64,000 nt of DNA, taken from the NCBI RefSeq assembly GCF_002151125.1, contig NZ_MDJZ01000005.1, positions 1-64,000 of the forward strand, in the 5' to 3' direction. The notes below the pieces were generated by a model that was given only the letters and a program-made list of their open reading frames with translations, was not told the DNA's origin and did no database searches. The stretch comes from Clavibacter michiganensis. GTDB lineage: Bacteria > Actinomycetota > Actinomycetes > Actinomycetales > Microbacteriaceae. A program made the position numbers and the translations under genes. This document shows, piece after piece, positions 1-8,838 of this stretch; positions within the stretch are counted from its first letter, which is position 1, and the number at the start of each line of letters is the position of its first letter.

Positions 1-221
1 ACTACCAGATCGAGCACCACCTCTTCCCGAACATGCCCCGGCCCGCGCTCCGCCGCGCCCAGGTCATCGCGAAGGAGTACTGCGCGACCCACAGCATCCC
101 GTACACCGAGACCACGCTCCTGGCCTCGTACGGGATCGTCATCGCCTACCTCAACCGCGTCGGCCTCTCCGCCGGTGGCGACCCGTTCGACTGCCCCGCA
201 TCGGCCGCATTCGGCCGCTGA
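1..221 (+). CDS. Fatty acid desaturase, C-terminal fragment (5' end outside window)
   Basis: Only the last 73 codons are present; the frame is open to the left edge and closes with TGA at 219-221. The fragment begins with YQIEHHLFPNMPR, which carries the third histidine box (QxxHH) of membrane-bound front-end/acyl-lipid desaturases. Those histidines bind the di-iron centre that inserts a double bond into acyl chains. The rest is the short cytoplasmic tail usual after this box. Substrate and regiospecificity cannot be read from this piece. A GC-rich hairpin 21 nt downstream probably ends the transcript. Confidence 0.85.
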   Translation, partial: YQIEHHLFPNMPRPALRRAQVIAKEYCATHSIPYTETTLLASYGIVIAYLNRVGLSAGGDPFDCPASAAFGR

Positions 222-242
222 TCCCGGCACCCCGCACCACCC

Positions 243-288
243 GACGCCTCCCGTCCGCCGCCCCACCGGGCCGCGACCGGGAGGCGTC
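243..288 (+). terminator. Terminator hairpin after desaturase
   Basis: A perfect 11-bp inverted repeat (GACGCCTCCCG at 243-253, complement at 278-288) with a 24-nt loop lies between the desaturase stop and the converging ATPase gene. It has no T-tract. It can serve both strands. Confidence 0.7.
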
Positions 289-312
289 GTCGTGGGGGCG
301 CGCCCGAGCGGG

Positions 313-1491
313 CTAGCGCTTGCCCCAGTCCCACGACGGCGAGGTGAGGAGCCCCTGCCCGCGGAGCACCGTCTCGCCGTGCGGCTTCTCCAGCACCAGC
401 TCCCCTGCGTCGGCGTGCTCCGACACGGCCGCGGCGAGCCCCGGGGCGTGCGTCACCACGAGGATCTGCACGTTCCGCGACGCCTCCGCGATGAGCTCCC
501 CGAGGGCGGGCAGCAGATCGTGGTGCAGGCTCGTCTCCGGCTCGTTGAGCACCATGAGCTCGGGCGGCTCCGTGGTGAGCAGCGCGGCCGTGAGCATCAG
601 CATGCGCAGCGTGCCGTCCGAGAGCTCGGCGGCGTCGAGGACCCGGAGGATGCCGGGCTGCCGGAGGCCGAGCGACATGACGCCGTCCTGGGAACGGACC
701 ACGATGGTGGAGCCGGGGAACGCCCGGTCGACGAGGGCGTCGAGCGCGTCGCCGTCCCCCCACTCCCGGATGGTCTGCACGGCCGCCGCCAGGTCCGAGC
801 CGTCGCTCGCGAGGACGGGCGTGCGGGTGCCGACACGGGGCCGCCGGGCCGGCGCGTCGGCGTCGGTGCGGAGGTGGTCGTAGAAGCGCCAGCCGGTCAT
901 CCGCCGCCGGAGGATCATCGCCTCCGGGCTGGTGACGGCGTCGGCGACCTCGCTGAGGACGCTGAGGTGCGGCGGCACCATGGCCGGGACGTGCATCCAC
1001 CCGTCGGCCTCGTCGCGGACGCGCACGTCCTGCCACCGGCGCTCCAGCACCATCGACCGCGGGCGGGCGACCGGCCCGCTGAAGATCAGCTCGCGCTTGA
1101 TCTCCGGATCACGTCCGAACAGCGTGGGCGGCAGCGCACGCGGATCGCGCTGCGGGATGCCGAGGTCGACGAGGTAGCCGAGCTCGTCGCCCGCGAAGCC
1201 GAGGCGGAGGGCGATGGGGCCCTTCCGCATGGTGCCCTGCACCTCGTGGTCGCCGTCGCGCATCGCCCGGCTGAGGCCCTCGGGACCCGCCCAGAGCACG
1301 GCCTCCAGCCCGCCCTCGCGCGCGAGCGCGCCGACCGAGCCGCCCTGCGCCATGTCGGCGATGAGCCGGAGCGCGCGGTACACGTTGGACTTGCCGCTGC
1401 CGTTGGCGCCCGTGATGACGTCGAGGCCGGTGAGGGGCAGCGCGAGGTCGCGGACGGAGCGGTAGCCGGAGACGGCGAGGGTGCGGATCAT
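313..1491 (-). CDS. AAA family ATPase, RecF/SMC-like (AAA_21 type)
   Basis: The 392-residue protein starts MIRTLAVSGYRSVRDL, the entry strand typical of RecF/OLD-type ATPases. It has a Walker A motif GANGSGKS at residues 28-35. Near residues 316-323 is the Walker B/signature region LNEPETSLHH, followed by the switch histidine in VVTHAP at about 346-351. Asn replaces the usual Asp before EPE, as is common in this subfamily. No nuclease (TOPRIM) domain follows. A GGGAGGG Shine-Dalgarno sequence precedes the ATG. The family often acts in DNA repair or as the ATPase half of defence modules, but no partner gene is adjacent, so the role here is unknown. Confidence 0.85.
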   Translation of the reverse strand: MIRTLAVSGYRSVRDLALPLTGLDVITGANGSGKSNVYRALRLIADMAQGGSVGALAREGGLEAVLWAGPEGLSRAMRDGDHEVQGTMRKGPIALRLGFAGDELGYLVDLGIPQRDPRALPPTLFGRDPEIKRELIFSGPVARPRSMVLERRWQDVRVRDEADGWMHVPAMVPPHLSVLSEVADAVTSPEAMILRRRMTGWRFYDHLRTDADAPARRPRVGTRTPVLASDGSDLAAAVQTIREWGDGDALDALVDRAFPGSTIVVRSQDGVMSLGLRQPGILRVLDAAELSDGTLRMLMLTAALLTTEPPELMVLNEPETSLHHDLLPALGELIAEASRNVQILVVTHAPGLAAAVSEHADAGELVLEKPHGETVLRGQGLLTSPSWDWGKR

Positions 1492-1537
1492 GCGGCGACC
1501 CTCCCACGGGCCGCCGACAGTCCCCCGCGCGCCGGGA

Positions 1538-2557
1538 TCAGGCGTCCTGCGGCACCCGCACGGTGAGGCCGCCGGGGAGCACCTGGATCCTGAAGCCCAC
1601 GGCCCGGCCGAACGGATCGCCGTCGAGCTCGATGTCCTCCTCCTTCTCGAGCCGGACCACGACCTCCTCGGCCGTGCGGTACTCGAGCGCGCGGACCTCC
1701 TTCTCGGGGCCCATGAGCCGGCGGCCGGCAGCCGTGCGGCGGACGACGCCGTTCTCCCACGCGACCTTCACCCAGATCTGGATCCAGCCGAGGATGCCCT
1801 CCGGGCGCATGAGGACGACGTCGAGGATCCCGTCGTCGACGGCGGCGTCCGGCAGCAGCAGGATGTTGGCGGGCAGCGATCCGCAGTTGCCGACGATGAG
1901 GGTGTGCGCGCGGCGGCGGTGCACGCTGCGGCCGTCGAGGCGGTAGCGCAGGCGGAGCTGGTCCTTGTCGCGGAGCGCCTTGAAGATCGCGTCGACGTAC
2001 GCGAGCCAGCCGACCCGCTTCTTCAGCTCCGAGTCGGTGTTGGCGAGCATCTTGGCGTCGATGCCGACGCCCGCCATCACCACGAACACGTGCTTGTCGC
2101 GGGTCCCGTCCTCCCGCAGGATCTCGATGGCCGCGAGGTCGACCGCGCGGTCGTGGCCGGAGAACGCCGCCTCCAGCGAGTGGTCCACGTCGTTGAGCGT
2201 GAGCTTGAGGTTGCGGGCCAGCAGGTTGCCGGTGCCGGAGGGCAGGAGGCCGAGCGCCACGCCCGATCCGGACATGCCCTCGGCCACCGCGCGGACCGTG
2301 CCGTCGCCACCGGCCGCGATGACCATGTCGACGTCGTGGGACAGGGCCTCCTCGGCGGCGCCCTTGCCCGGGTCGTCCTCGCTGGTCTCGAACCAGAGGG
2401 TCTCCCCCCAGCCGGCGACGCCCGCCGCGTGCGCGACCTTCGCCTTCAGGGACTCCAGGTCGACCTTGATGGGGTTGTAGACGACGGCGGCACGGCGGCC
2501 CGCCCCGTCGGTCGACGCGGGTGAGGGTGCGGAGGCGGGGGTGGAGGTCGTCATCAT
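1538..2557 (-). CDS. Diacylglycerol/sphingosine kinase family lipid kinase
   Basis: The 339-residue protein has the DAGK catalytic fold: VVYNPIK near residue 26, the nucleotide loop GGDGTV at 83-88, and PSGTGN at about 106-111. The C-terminal half is a beta-sandwich lipid-binding domain containing an ELDGDP-like motif (IELDGDPFG). Members phosphorylate diacylglycerol or related lipids at the inner membrane face, recycling lipid for phospholipid synthesis. I chose the first ATG of the pair at 2557/2554 because AAGGTG sits 5 nt upstream. The frame stays open far upstream on this strand, but that extension lies in the BCCT gene and is not coding. The physiological lipid is not known from sequence. 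Confidence 0.9.
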   Translation of the reverse strand: MMTTSTPASAPSPASTDGAGRRAAVVYNPIKVDLESLKAKVAHAAGVAGWGETLWFETSEDDPGKGAAEEALSHDVDMVIAAGGDGTVRAVAEGMSGSGVALGLLPSGTGNLLARNLKLTLNDVDHSLEAAFSGHDRAVDLAAIEILREDGTRDKHVFVVMAGVGIDAKMLANTDSELKKRVGWLAYVDAIFKALRDKDQLRLRYRLDGRSVHRRRAHTLIVGNCGSLPANILLLPDAAVDDGILDVVLMRPEGILGWIQIWVKVAWENGVVRRTAAGRRLMGPEKEVRALEYRTAEEVVVRLEKEEDIELDGDPFGRAVGFRIQVLPGGLTVRVPQDA

Positions 2558-2626
2558 GGTCACCTTACCGACGCGCGCGTCCCGTGAGGGGTGCGCGGAG
2601 CCCCCGCCGACGCCCGCTGTCCCGCG

Positions 2627-2673
2627 GACGACGACGCCGACCCGCGCGCGGGGCGCGGGTCGGCGTCGTCGTC
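2627..2673 (-). terminator. Strong terminator hairpin of the BCCT transporter gene
   Basis: A perfect 21-bp stem (2627-2647 with 2653-2673) and a 5-nt loop GCGGG begin 13 nt beyond the transporter stop codon on the minus strand. There is no T-tract. Confidence 0.85.
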
Positions 2674-2685
2674 GGGATCCCGGCG

Positions 2686-4515
2686 TCAGGAGCGCCGGGC
2701 CTCGTCCTCGTCGCCGAGGGGCTCGCGGACCTCCGCCACCTCCGGGTCGACGGGGTCGACCGCGAGCTGGAAGTGGTCGCCGTGCTGCTCGACGCCGTTG
2801 ACCACGGCGTCGCGCATCATCTCGACCGCGACCTGGCGGCGCACGATGAGCGGATCCGTGCGCAGCTCCTTCCAGAGCGCGTAGCAGGCCACGAGCATCA
2901 CGATCACGAACGGCAGCGACGCGACGACCGTGAGGTTCTGCAGGCCGGTGAGGGCCTCCGTGCCTCCCCCGCCGATGGCGAGCATGATCGCGGCCACAGC
3001 GCCCATGACGACGCCCCAAAAGACGACGACCTTGCGGCTCGGGTGCAGCGCGCCGCGCTGCGACAGCGTCCCCATCACGATCGACGCCGAGTCGGCGCCC
3101 GAGACGAAGAAGATCGCGACGAGCAGCATCACGAGGATGGTGCTGGCGCCGGCGAGCGGGTAGTGCTCCAGCAGCTGGAACAGCGTGTTGTCGCTGACCA
3201 CGGCGCCGTCGACGGTCATGTCGCCGTCGGTCTGCTGCGCGTGGATCGCGGAGCCGCCGAAGATCGAGAACCAGATGAGGGCCACGATGCTGGGCGCGAG
3301 GAGCACGCCGACGACGAACTCGCGGATGGTGCGGCCACGGCTGATGCGCGCGATGAACATGCCCACGAACGGCGTCCACGAGATCCACCAGGCCCAGTAG
3401 AAGACCGTCCAGCTGGAGAGCCAGGAGCTCATCTCGTCGCCGCCGGTCGCCGCGGTGCGCGACGCCATCTCGGTCATGTCGCCGAGGTACGCGCCGAGCG
3501 TGGCGGGGATGAGGTTCAGGATGAGGAGCGTCGGGCCGACGACGAACACGAACACGGCCAGCACGACGGCCAGCACCATGTTGATGTTCGACAGCCACTG
3601 GATGCCGCGCGCGATGCCCGAGACAGCCGAGAAGATGAACGCGATCGTGAGGACCACGATGATGCCGATGAGGAGCGGGGCCGTGGCCTCGTCCACCCAG
3701 CCGTTGAACTCGAGTCCGGCGCCGATCTGCGTCGCGCCGATGCCGAGCGAGGCCGCCGAGCCGAAGAGCGTGGCGAAGATGGCGAGCATGTCGATGACGC
3801 GGCCCGCCCAGCCCTCCGTGCGCCTGGTGCCGAGCAGCGGCTGGAAGATCGAGGAGAACAGCTGCTTGCGGCCCTTGCGGAAGGTGCCGTAGCCGATGGC
3901 GATGCCGGCGACCGCGTAGATCGCCCACGGGTGCAGGCCCCAGTGGAACATCGCGGTGGCCATGGCCGTGCGGATCGCCGCCTCCGACTCCGGCTGCGTG
4001 GTGCCGGGCGGCGGGGTGACGAAGAAGCTGAGCGGCTCGGCGGCGCCGAAGAACATCAGGCCGATGCCCATGCCGGCGCTGAACATCATCGCGATCCACG
4101 ACACCGTCTTGAACTGCGGCTTCTCGTCGTCCGCGCCGAGCTTGATGCGCCCGTAGCGGCTCGCGGCCAGCCAGATGACGAAGACCACGAAGAAGCTCGC
4201 GGACAGCACGAACAGCCAGCCGGCCTGGTCGATGACCCAGCTCTGGGCGGAGCCCGACACCGAGGCCAGGCCGTCGGTGCTGACGATGCCCCAGACGACG
4301 AACCCGACCGCGAGGACGGCCGTGACGCCGAAGACCAGGCGGTCGATCTTCGGGTGCTCCGGCTCGTAGAGGTCGACGGACCCGGTGAACCGGGCCTCGA
4401 GGAGGCGGTGGTCGGAGTGGTCGCGGCGAGGGGGCCGGGTGCCGTCGGGACCGGATCTGCGCTTCGGGACGAGACGGTCGAGGAGGCGTTCTGCGGACGT
4501 GCGCGTGGAGGTCAT
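2686..4515 (-). CDS. BCCT family osmolyte (betaine/carnitine/choline) transporter
   Basis: The 609-residue protein has about twelve hydrophobic helices and both BCCT hallmarks: the glycine-rich segment SAGMGIGLMFFGAAEP in the substrate helix, and the tryptophan-rich FYWAWWISWTPFVGMF with the following FIARISRGRT in helix 8. The family imports betaine, choline or ectoine with Na+ or H+ for osmoprotection. An N-terminal tail of about 70 charged residues and a C-terminal acidic tail are where BetP-like proteins sense osmotic stress. The ATG at 4515 is chosen because AGGAG lies about 12 nt upstream; an earlier in-frame ATG at 4560 lacks a ribosome site. It is a single-gene unit with its own promoter and terminator. 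Substrate is not determinable here. Confidence 0.93.
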   Translation of the reverse strand: MTSTRTSAERLLDRLVPKRRSGPDGTRPPRRDHSDHRLLEARFTGSVDLYEPEHPKIDRLVFGVTAVLAVGFVVWGIVSTDGLASVSGSAQSWVIDQAGWLFVLSASFFVVFVIWLAASRYGRIKLGADDEKPQFKTVSWIAMMFSAGMGIGLMFFGAAEPLSFFVTPPPGTTQPESEAAIRTAMATAMFHWGLHPWAIYAVAGIAIGYGTFRKGRKQLFSSIFQPLLGTRRTEGWAGRVIDMLAIFATLFGSAASLGIGATQIGAGLEFNGWVDEATAPLLIGIIVVLTIAFIFSAVSGIARGIQWLSNINMVLAVVLAVFVFVVGPTLLILNLIPATLGAYLGDMTEMASRTAATGGDEMSSWLSSWTVFYWAWWISWTPFVGMFIARISRGRTIREFVVGVLLAPSIVALIWFSIFGGSAIHAQQTDGDMTVDGAVVSDNTLFQLLEHYPLAGASTILVMLLVAIFFVSGADSASIVMGTLSQRGALHPSRKVVVFWGVVMGAVAAIMLAIGGGGTEALTGLQNLTVVASLPFVIVMLVACYALWKELRTDPLIVRRQVAVEMMRDAVVNGVEQHGDHFQLAVDPVDPEVAEVREPLGDEDEARRS

Positions 4516-4584
4516 GGAGGGGATGGGCTCCTGTGGGTCGGGTGGAGGGGCATCGCCCACAGGGGGCCCGCGAGCGACCGGCCG

Positions 4585-4590
4585 ATTCTA
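4585..4590 (-). promoter_or_regulatory. Probable -10 element of the BCCT gene
   Basis: TAGAAT on the minus strand, about 70 nt before the start codon, matches the sigma-70 -10 consensus. Two GGCCGATTC repeats (near 4580 and 4609) flank it and could be regulator contacts. No good -35 is visible. Confidence 0.4.
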
Positions 4591-4654
4591 GGTGGCGGCC
4601 GCCGGATCGGCCGATTCGCCCTCTGCTCTTGCCATCCGCTATGGGGAGGGCTAT

Positions 4655-6304
4655 TTAGACCGCCGGCGCGGCCTCGGCGAGCGGGAGGGTCGCGACCACC
4701 CGCGTGCCGTGGCCCAGCCTGCTGGCGATGCGCAGGGTCCCGCCGTGCGCCGTGACGGTGCCCTCGGCGATCGAGAGGCCCAGCCCGAGCCCGGGCACCG
4801 CGCCGTCGCGGGCGGACCGCGCGCGGAAGAAGCGGTCGAAGGCGTGACCCCGGTCCTCCTCGCTGAGGCCGACGCCCGTGTCGACGACGGAGAACGCGAC
4901 CCCGTCCCCCTCGCGCGCGAGGACGACGTCGATCCGGCCGGACGGCGTGAAGACGAGGGCGTTGGAGACGAGCGCCTCGACGACCTGGACGAGCCGGTCC
5001 GCGTCGCCGTCCAGCACGATGCCCGCCTCGACCCGCGCCTCCAGCACCAGGCCCCGCTCGGCCGCGCGCACGGCGGCGGGCTGCACGACGGCCTCGACGA
5101 GGGCCGTCATGTCGACCGGTCCGCGGCGCAGGGTCGGAGCGTGGTCGGCGCCCTCGAGGAGCGAGCCGATGATGCTCGACAGCTGGGCCACGTTCCGCTG
5201 GATGACGGCGACCTCGGTCGCGATGCCCAGCTCCTCGGGATCGTGCAGCTCGTCGAGCAGGTCGAGGTAGCCGACGATGCTGGTGAGCGGCGTCCGGAGC
5301 TCGTGCGACACGGTCGCCAGGAACTCGTCGCGCACCTGGACGGCCTGGGCGAGGTCGGTCACGTCGTAGGCCCCGAGCACGGTGCCCGTCCGCTGGCCGG
5401 GCCCGCGTCCGATGGGCCGCACGGACAGCACCAGCGCCCGCTGGTTGCCGGGCTCCCCCACCCAGTAGACGGGCCCGTGCACCTTGTCGGCGTAGATCGC
5501 CTCCATCAGGACCTTGCCGTCCCGGGCCACGGGCGTGACGCGGTCGGATCCGTAGACGGACGTGGCCATGCCGGTCGCGTGGTCGTAGCCGGCGATCTCG
5601 AGGAGCGTCCGGACCGCCGCGTTGCGGATGACCGGGCGGTCGTCCGCGTCGAAGAAGACGATGCCGACGTCGACGGCGTCCGCCACGTCGCGGATGGCCG
5701 CGGTCTGCTCGCGGGACTCCTCGAGGAGCCGGGCCTGGGACTCGGTCGCCTCGGCGAGCTCCCGCTGGGCCCGTCGCAGCATCGCCGCCGTCTGCGCGGC
5801 CGCGGCGACCAGCAGCGCCGTGAGGAGGAGCCCGCCGACCAGGTCGGCCCAGCCCGCCCCCGTCTCGGGGAGGCTGCCGTCGCGGAGGACGGGGAAGACC
5901 GTGATGGCCAGCGCGCCCGCGACCGCCACGGGGACGCCGCCCGACGGGAAGCCGAACACGAGCCAGAGGAGCGGGAAGATCACGAGCAGCGCCGAGGCGG
6001 GGAGGGAGGCGGCCGTCGCGTCGCGGATCGCCGCGACGGCGAGCAGGTCGAGCGCGGGCACGACGATGAGGACGGCCGAGGGGATCCGCCGGGCCCGTGC
6101 GCAGACGACGGCCGCGACGGAGCCGACCAGCACCACCACGATGGCGGCCGCGTACCAGGGGTCGCGCTGGATGGCGGGCTCCTCCAGGGCGACGATGACG
6201 GCGACGACCGCGCAGCTGAGGAGGAACGGGACCTGCGCGCGGGTGGATCCGCGCTGCCGCCGCGCGTCCGCCGGTGCGCGGGAGGCGAGGGCGGGAGGGG
6301 CCAT
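4655..6304 (-). CDS. Membrane PAS-domain sensor histidine kinase (orphan)
   Basis: The 549-residue protein has six or so hydrophobic segments in residues 25-180, then a short coiled linker and a PAS-like domain (DVADAVDVGIVFFDADDRPV onward). A HisKA domain follows with the phospho-acceptor His at about 334 (FLATVSHELRTPLTSI), and then an HATPase domain with N box (EALVSNALVFT), G1 (VVDTGVGL) and G2 (GLGLGLSI). No response regulator is adjacent, so its partner is elsewhere. The start at 6304 is supported by GGAGGAGG 7 nt upstream; a longer in-frame start at 6364 is less likely. The first part of the leader could fold over the ribosome site. Confidence 0.92.
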   Translation of the reverse strand: MAPPALASRAPADARRQRGSTRAQVPFLLSCAVVAVIVALEEPAIQRDPWYAAAIVVVLVGSVAAVVCARARRIPSAVLIVVPALDLLAVAAIRDATAASLPASALLVIFPLLWLVFGFPSGGVPVAVAGALAITVFPVLRDGSLPETGAGWADLVGGLLLTALLVAAAAQTAAMLRRAQRELAEATESQARLLEESREQTAAIRDVADAVDVGIVFFDADDRPVIRNAAVRTLLEIAGYDHATGMATSVYGSDRVTPVARDGKVLMEAIYADKVHGPVYWVGEPGNQRALVLSVRPIGRGPGQRTGTVLGAYDVTDLAQAVQVRDEFLATVSHELRTPLTSIVGYLDLLDELHDPEELGIATEVAVIQRNVAQLSSIIGSLLEGADHAPTLRRGPVDMTALVEAVVQPAAVRAAERGLVLEARVEAGIVLDGDADRLVQVVEALVSNALVFTPSGRIDVVLAREGDGVAFSVVDTGVGLSEEDRGHAFDRFFRARSARDGAVPGLGLGLSIAEGTVTAHGGTLRIASRLGHGTRVVATLPLAEAAPAV

Positions 6305-6313
6305 GCGCTGTCC

Positions 6314-6335
6314 TCCTCCGTCCGCCGTCGGAGGA
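6314..6335 (-). promoter_or_regulatory. Hairpin overlapping the Shine-Dalgarno of the histidine kinase
   Basis: TCCTCCG (6314-6320) and CGGAGGA (6329-6335) are complementary with an 8-nt loop. In the minus-strand mRNA this pairs the GGAGGA ribosome site with an upstream copy of its complement. A -10-like TAGGCT lies at 6348-6353. Confidence 0.35.
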
Positions 6336-6430
6336 CGCCGTGGCATGAGCCTAGACCGGAGCACCCGCGCGTCGCCCTCCGCGACGCCGGGTCGACGCCC
6401 GCCGGATCCTCCGCGGACTCCCCGGGACCT

Positions 6431-6506
6431 CTTGAGCGGAAGCCGGGACGGGCTTGCGGGAAAGCTCGGGGAGGCTTGCGGATCCCCAGCGGGTGGCTTG
6501 AGGCCG
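6431..6506 (+). promoter_or_regulatory. Four CTTG direct repeats at exact 22-bp period upstream of the SipW operon
   Basis: CTTG begins at 6431, 6453, 6475 and 6497, each exactly 22 bp apart. The last three copies extend to GGCTTGCGG, GGCTTGCGG and GGCTTGAGG. The spacing puts all copies on one helix face, as expected for a regulator binding as an array. The last copy contains TTGAGG, which could be a -35 box with a poor -10 near 6521. The rest of the 359-nt gap 6305-6663 holds only the divergent histidine kinase leader and a 5' leader of about 130 nt; I see no gene in it. Confidence 0.55.
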
Positions 6507-6663
6507 CTCCGTCAGAGTGATGCATGTCGAAGGAACACCGGCCCGACACCGCGGGAGGCGCCAGACAGGCGCCGACGCAGGACCGGAGACGACCGGCGGG
6601 CAACCCACCCGCCGCCTCCCCGCAGCATGCGCGGAACAACCGCGCGAGAGAACAGGAATCCCC

Positions 6664-7209
6664 ATGAACAAGATCGTCTCCGGTGCCGTCGCAGGTGCCG
6701 CCGGAATCGTCCTCCTCCTCGGCGGCGCCGGCAGCTTCGCGCTGTGGAACGCCAACGCGACGGTCGCCGCCTCGAGCGTCTCCTCGGGCAACCTGGCCCT
6801 CTCCGCCGACACCGCGGGCGTCTGGACCGACATCACCAACGGCGGCAGCAAGGTCATCGACCCGGCCACGTACCGCATGGTCCCCGGCAACGTCCTCCAG
6901 TACACGAGCGCGCTGACCGTCACGGCGACCGGCGACTCGCTCGCCGCGGACCTCACCTACAACCCCGTCTCCATCACCGGCGACGCGGCGCTCAAGGCGG
7001 CCGTCACCACGAAGCTCGACGTCACCTCGACCGACGCCAGCATCACCCCCGCCACCGCGGCGAACACCTTCACGGTCAAGCCCTCCACGTCCGCCTCGAA
7101 GGTGAACGTCGTCCTCACGGTCACGCTGCCCTCCGCCACCACCACGGGCCAGAACGGCACGCTCTCCTTCGACAAGCTCGCCTTCACGCTCACGCAGCGC
7201 GCGATCTAG
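6664..7209 (+). CDS. SipW-dependent exported protein, TasA/camelysin-like
   Basis: The 181-residue protein starts MNKIVSGAVAGAAGIVLLLGG followed by GSFALWNANATV, the alternate signal peptide class recognised by SipW-type peptidases (short hydrophobic core, then an A-x-W segment around the cut). The mature part is rich in Thr, Ser, Val and Ala and predicted to be all beta, as in TasA and camelysin, with no cysteines. TasA-type proteins form extracellular fibres or surface coats. It is the first gene of a four-gene operon that ends with the dedicated signal peptidase. The start is set by AGGA ahead of ATG; an upstream in-frame ATG at 6517 is rejected because it would bury the signal peptide. 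Fibre formation is inference. Confidence 0.85.
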   Translation: MNKIVSGAVAGAAGIVLLLGGAGSFALWNANATVAASSVSSGNLALSADTAGVWTDITNGGSKVIDPATYRMVPGNVLQYTSALTVTATGDSLAADLTYNPVSITGDAALKAAVTTKLDVTSTDASITPATAANTFTVKPSTSASKVNVVLTVTLPSATTTGQNGTLSFDKLAFTLTQRAI

Positions 7210-7305
7210 TCCCGCATCTCACCTCCCCGCGGTGACGTCGCCCGCGGGGAGGGGGCCCCACCCGATCCACCCACCACCCGCACCACCACCGGAGAAGAGG
7301 ACGAC

Positions 7306-7908
7306 ATGCGCAGGAACGAGGCCCCCGCCCCGCGTCCCGCGCACGGCCGTCGCTCCGCGCGACCGGCCCGCCGCAGCCCCCTCCGGGCCGCCTGGCTCAC
7401 CACCGGCCTCCTCGCCGCCGTGGTCGTCGCCTCCCTCGCCGCGACCGGCGGCAGCTACGCCCTCTGGAACGGCGCCGCCAGCACGAAGCCGGCGAGCGTC
7501 ACCAGCGGCACGACCGGCCTGGTCGTCACCCAGCAGTCCGCCCTCGACTCGTCGCGGCTCCTCCCCGGCCAGGGCACCGTCGGCACCTTCACCGCGAAGA
7601 ACACCGGGACGGTACCCTTGGACGTGGCCGTATCCACCCGAAGCACCTCCTCCAACAGCGCCTTCCCCGGCGAGCTGTCGCTGCGCTTCGGTCCCGTCGC
7701 CACGACGGCCGACTGCGTGCACGGCGCCACGACGTTCTCCGGCCGTCCCGGCCAGGTGAACGCGCCCACCGGCTTCGTCCGCATCCAGCCCGGCGCCTCC
7801 TCGGTCGTCTGCACCGAGGTCGTCCTCGACCAGGACGCGCCGCAGAGCGTGCAGGGATCCACCGCCCAGATCACCTTCTCCCTCGTCGGCACGCAGGTGC
7901 GGCCGTGA
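7306..7908 (+). CDS. SipW-dependent exported protein, TasA-like, second copy
   Basis: This 200-residue protein has a long Arg-rich N-terminus, a membrane helix (residues about 30-47) and the SipW-type cleavage context GGSYALWNGA. The mature domain is beta-rich with two cysteines (DCVHGAT and VVCTEV) that could form a disulfide. It contains FTAKNTGTVPLDV, a strand pattern common to TasA-fold proteins. Only about 25% of the mature part looks alignable to the first copy, so it is a diverged paralogue rather than a recent duplicate. Its TGA overlaps the GTG of the next gene by 4 nt. Confidence 0.85.
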   Translation: MRRNEAPAPRPAHGRRSARPARRSPLRAAWLTTGLLAAVVVASLAATGGSYALWNGAASTKPASVTSGTTGLVVTQQSALDSSRLLPGQGTVGTFTAKNTGTVPLDVAVSTRSTSSNSAFPGELSLRFGPVATTADCVHGATTFSGRPGQVNAPTGFVRIQPGASSVVCTEVVLDQDAPQSVQGSTAQITFSLVGTQVRP

Positions 7909-8807
7909 GCCGCACCCGCCGTCCCCGCGGCCGCGCGCACGCCGCGCTCCTCGTCGGCCTCACGGTCCTCCTCGTCGGCATCGGCGGGACCGCCGGGCAC
8001 GCGCTCTGGGCGTCGTCCACCACCACGAGCGCGAACGTCCAGAGCGCCACGGTCGCCGTGACCGAGAGCGGCTTCGACCGCCTCGCCGGCGAGCTGACGG
8101 CGCAGGCCCCGACCCGCACCGCGGCGGTCCTCGTCACGAACACGGGCTCCACCCGCGCCGCGTGGACCGGCACCATGGCCGCGCCCACCTCCTCCTCGAA
8201 CGACCAGTACTTCGCGCGCAACGTGCGCGTTGTCGCCTGGGCCGCGAGCGGCTCGAGCTGCACGGCCAGCACCCCCGTGGGCTCGGATGCCGCCACCGCC
8301 AACTGGGTGGTCCCGCCCACGCTGTCCGGGACGCTGTCCGCGGGCGCCTCCGCGACCTGGTGCGTGCGCACCACCGCGACGGCGTTCCCGACGGGATCCG
8401 CCTCCGTCACGGCCACGCTGACGACGGCGCTCGGATCCGGCAGCTGGACCGGCCGCGACACCGCCACCGCCCGCCAGACCACCCCCGCGCCCACCGTCAC
8501 GGGCGGCTTCGCCTGCACGCCCCAGGACGGGAACTGGTACGTCGTCGTCGGATGGGACACCTCGGTCTCGTCGCTCGAGTCGAACTACAACGTGATGGTC
8601 AACGGCACGCGCATCGCCACCTCGCAGGGCTACTACGGCAAGGCGTCCATCAGCGGTTCCGAGGTGCCCGCGACCCTCGCCCCCGACGGCACGGTCAAGG
8701 TCACGGTCGACCTCCTCGACTCCCAGAACCGGGTCGTGCGCCAGGTCGCGAGCGGCACGGTCGTGGCCTTCACCCAGAGCGGCGCGCGCAGCTTCCGCTG
8801 CTCCTGA
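7905..8807 (+). CDS. SipW-dependent exported protein with extra C-terminal beta domain
   Basis: This 300-residue protein begins at a GTG that overlaps the previous stop (GTGA). Its N-terminus has the basic region, hydrophobic core LLVGLTVLLVGIGG and then AGHALWASS, matching the other two exported proteins. Residues about 40-195 are the TasA-like beta domain. Residues about 200-300 (starting GGFACTPQDGNWYVVVGW) form a separate domain with paired cysteines (FACT and FRCS at the extreme C-terminus). It may be a minor or tip subunit of a fibre made by the smaller proteins; this is inference from size and position. Confidence 0.8.
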   Translation: MSRTRRPRGRAHAALLVGLTVLLVGIGGTAGHALWASSTTTSANVQSATVAVTESGFDRLAGELTAQAPTRTAAVLVTNTGSTRAAWTGTMAAPTSSSNDQYFARNVRVVAWAASGSSCTASTPVGSDAATANWVVPPTLSGTLSAGASATWCVRTTATAFPTGSASVTATLTTALGSGSWTGRDTATARQTTPAPTVTGGFACTPQDGNWYVVVGWDTSVSSLESNYNVMVNGTRIATSQGYYGKASISGSEVPATLAPDGTVKVTVDLLDSQNRVVRQVASGTVVAFTQSGARSFRCS

Positions 8808-8838
8808 CACCGAGCTCCCCGACCCGGACGAACCGACC

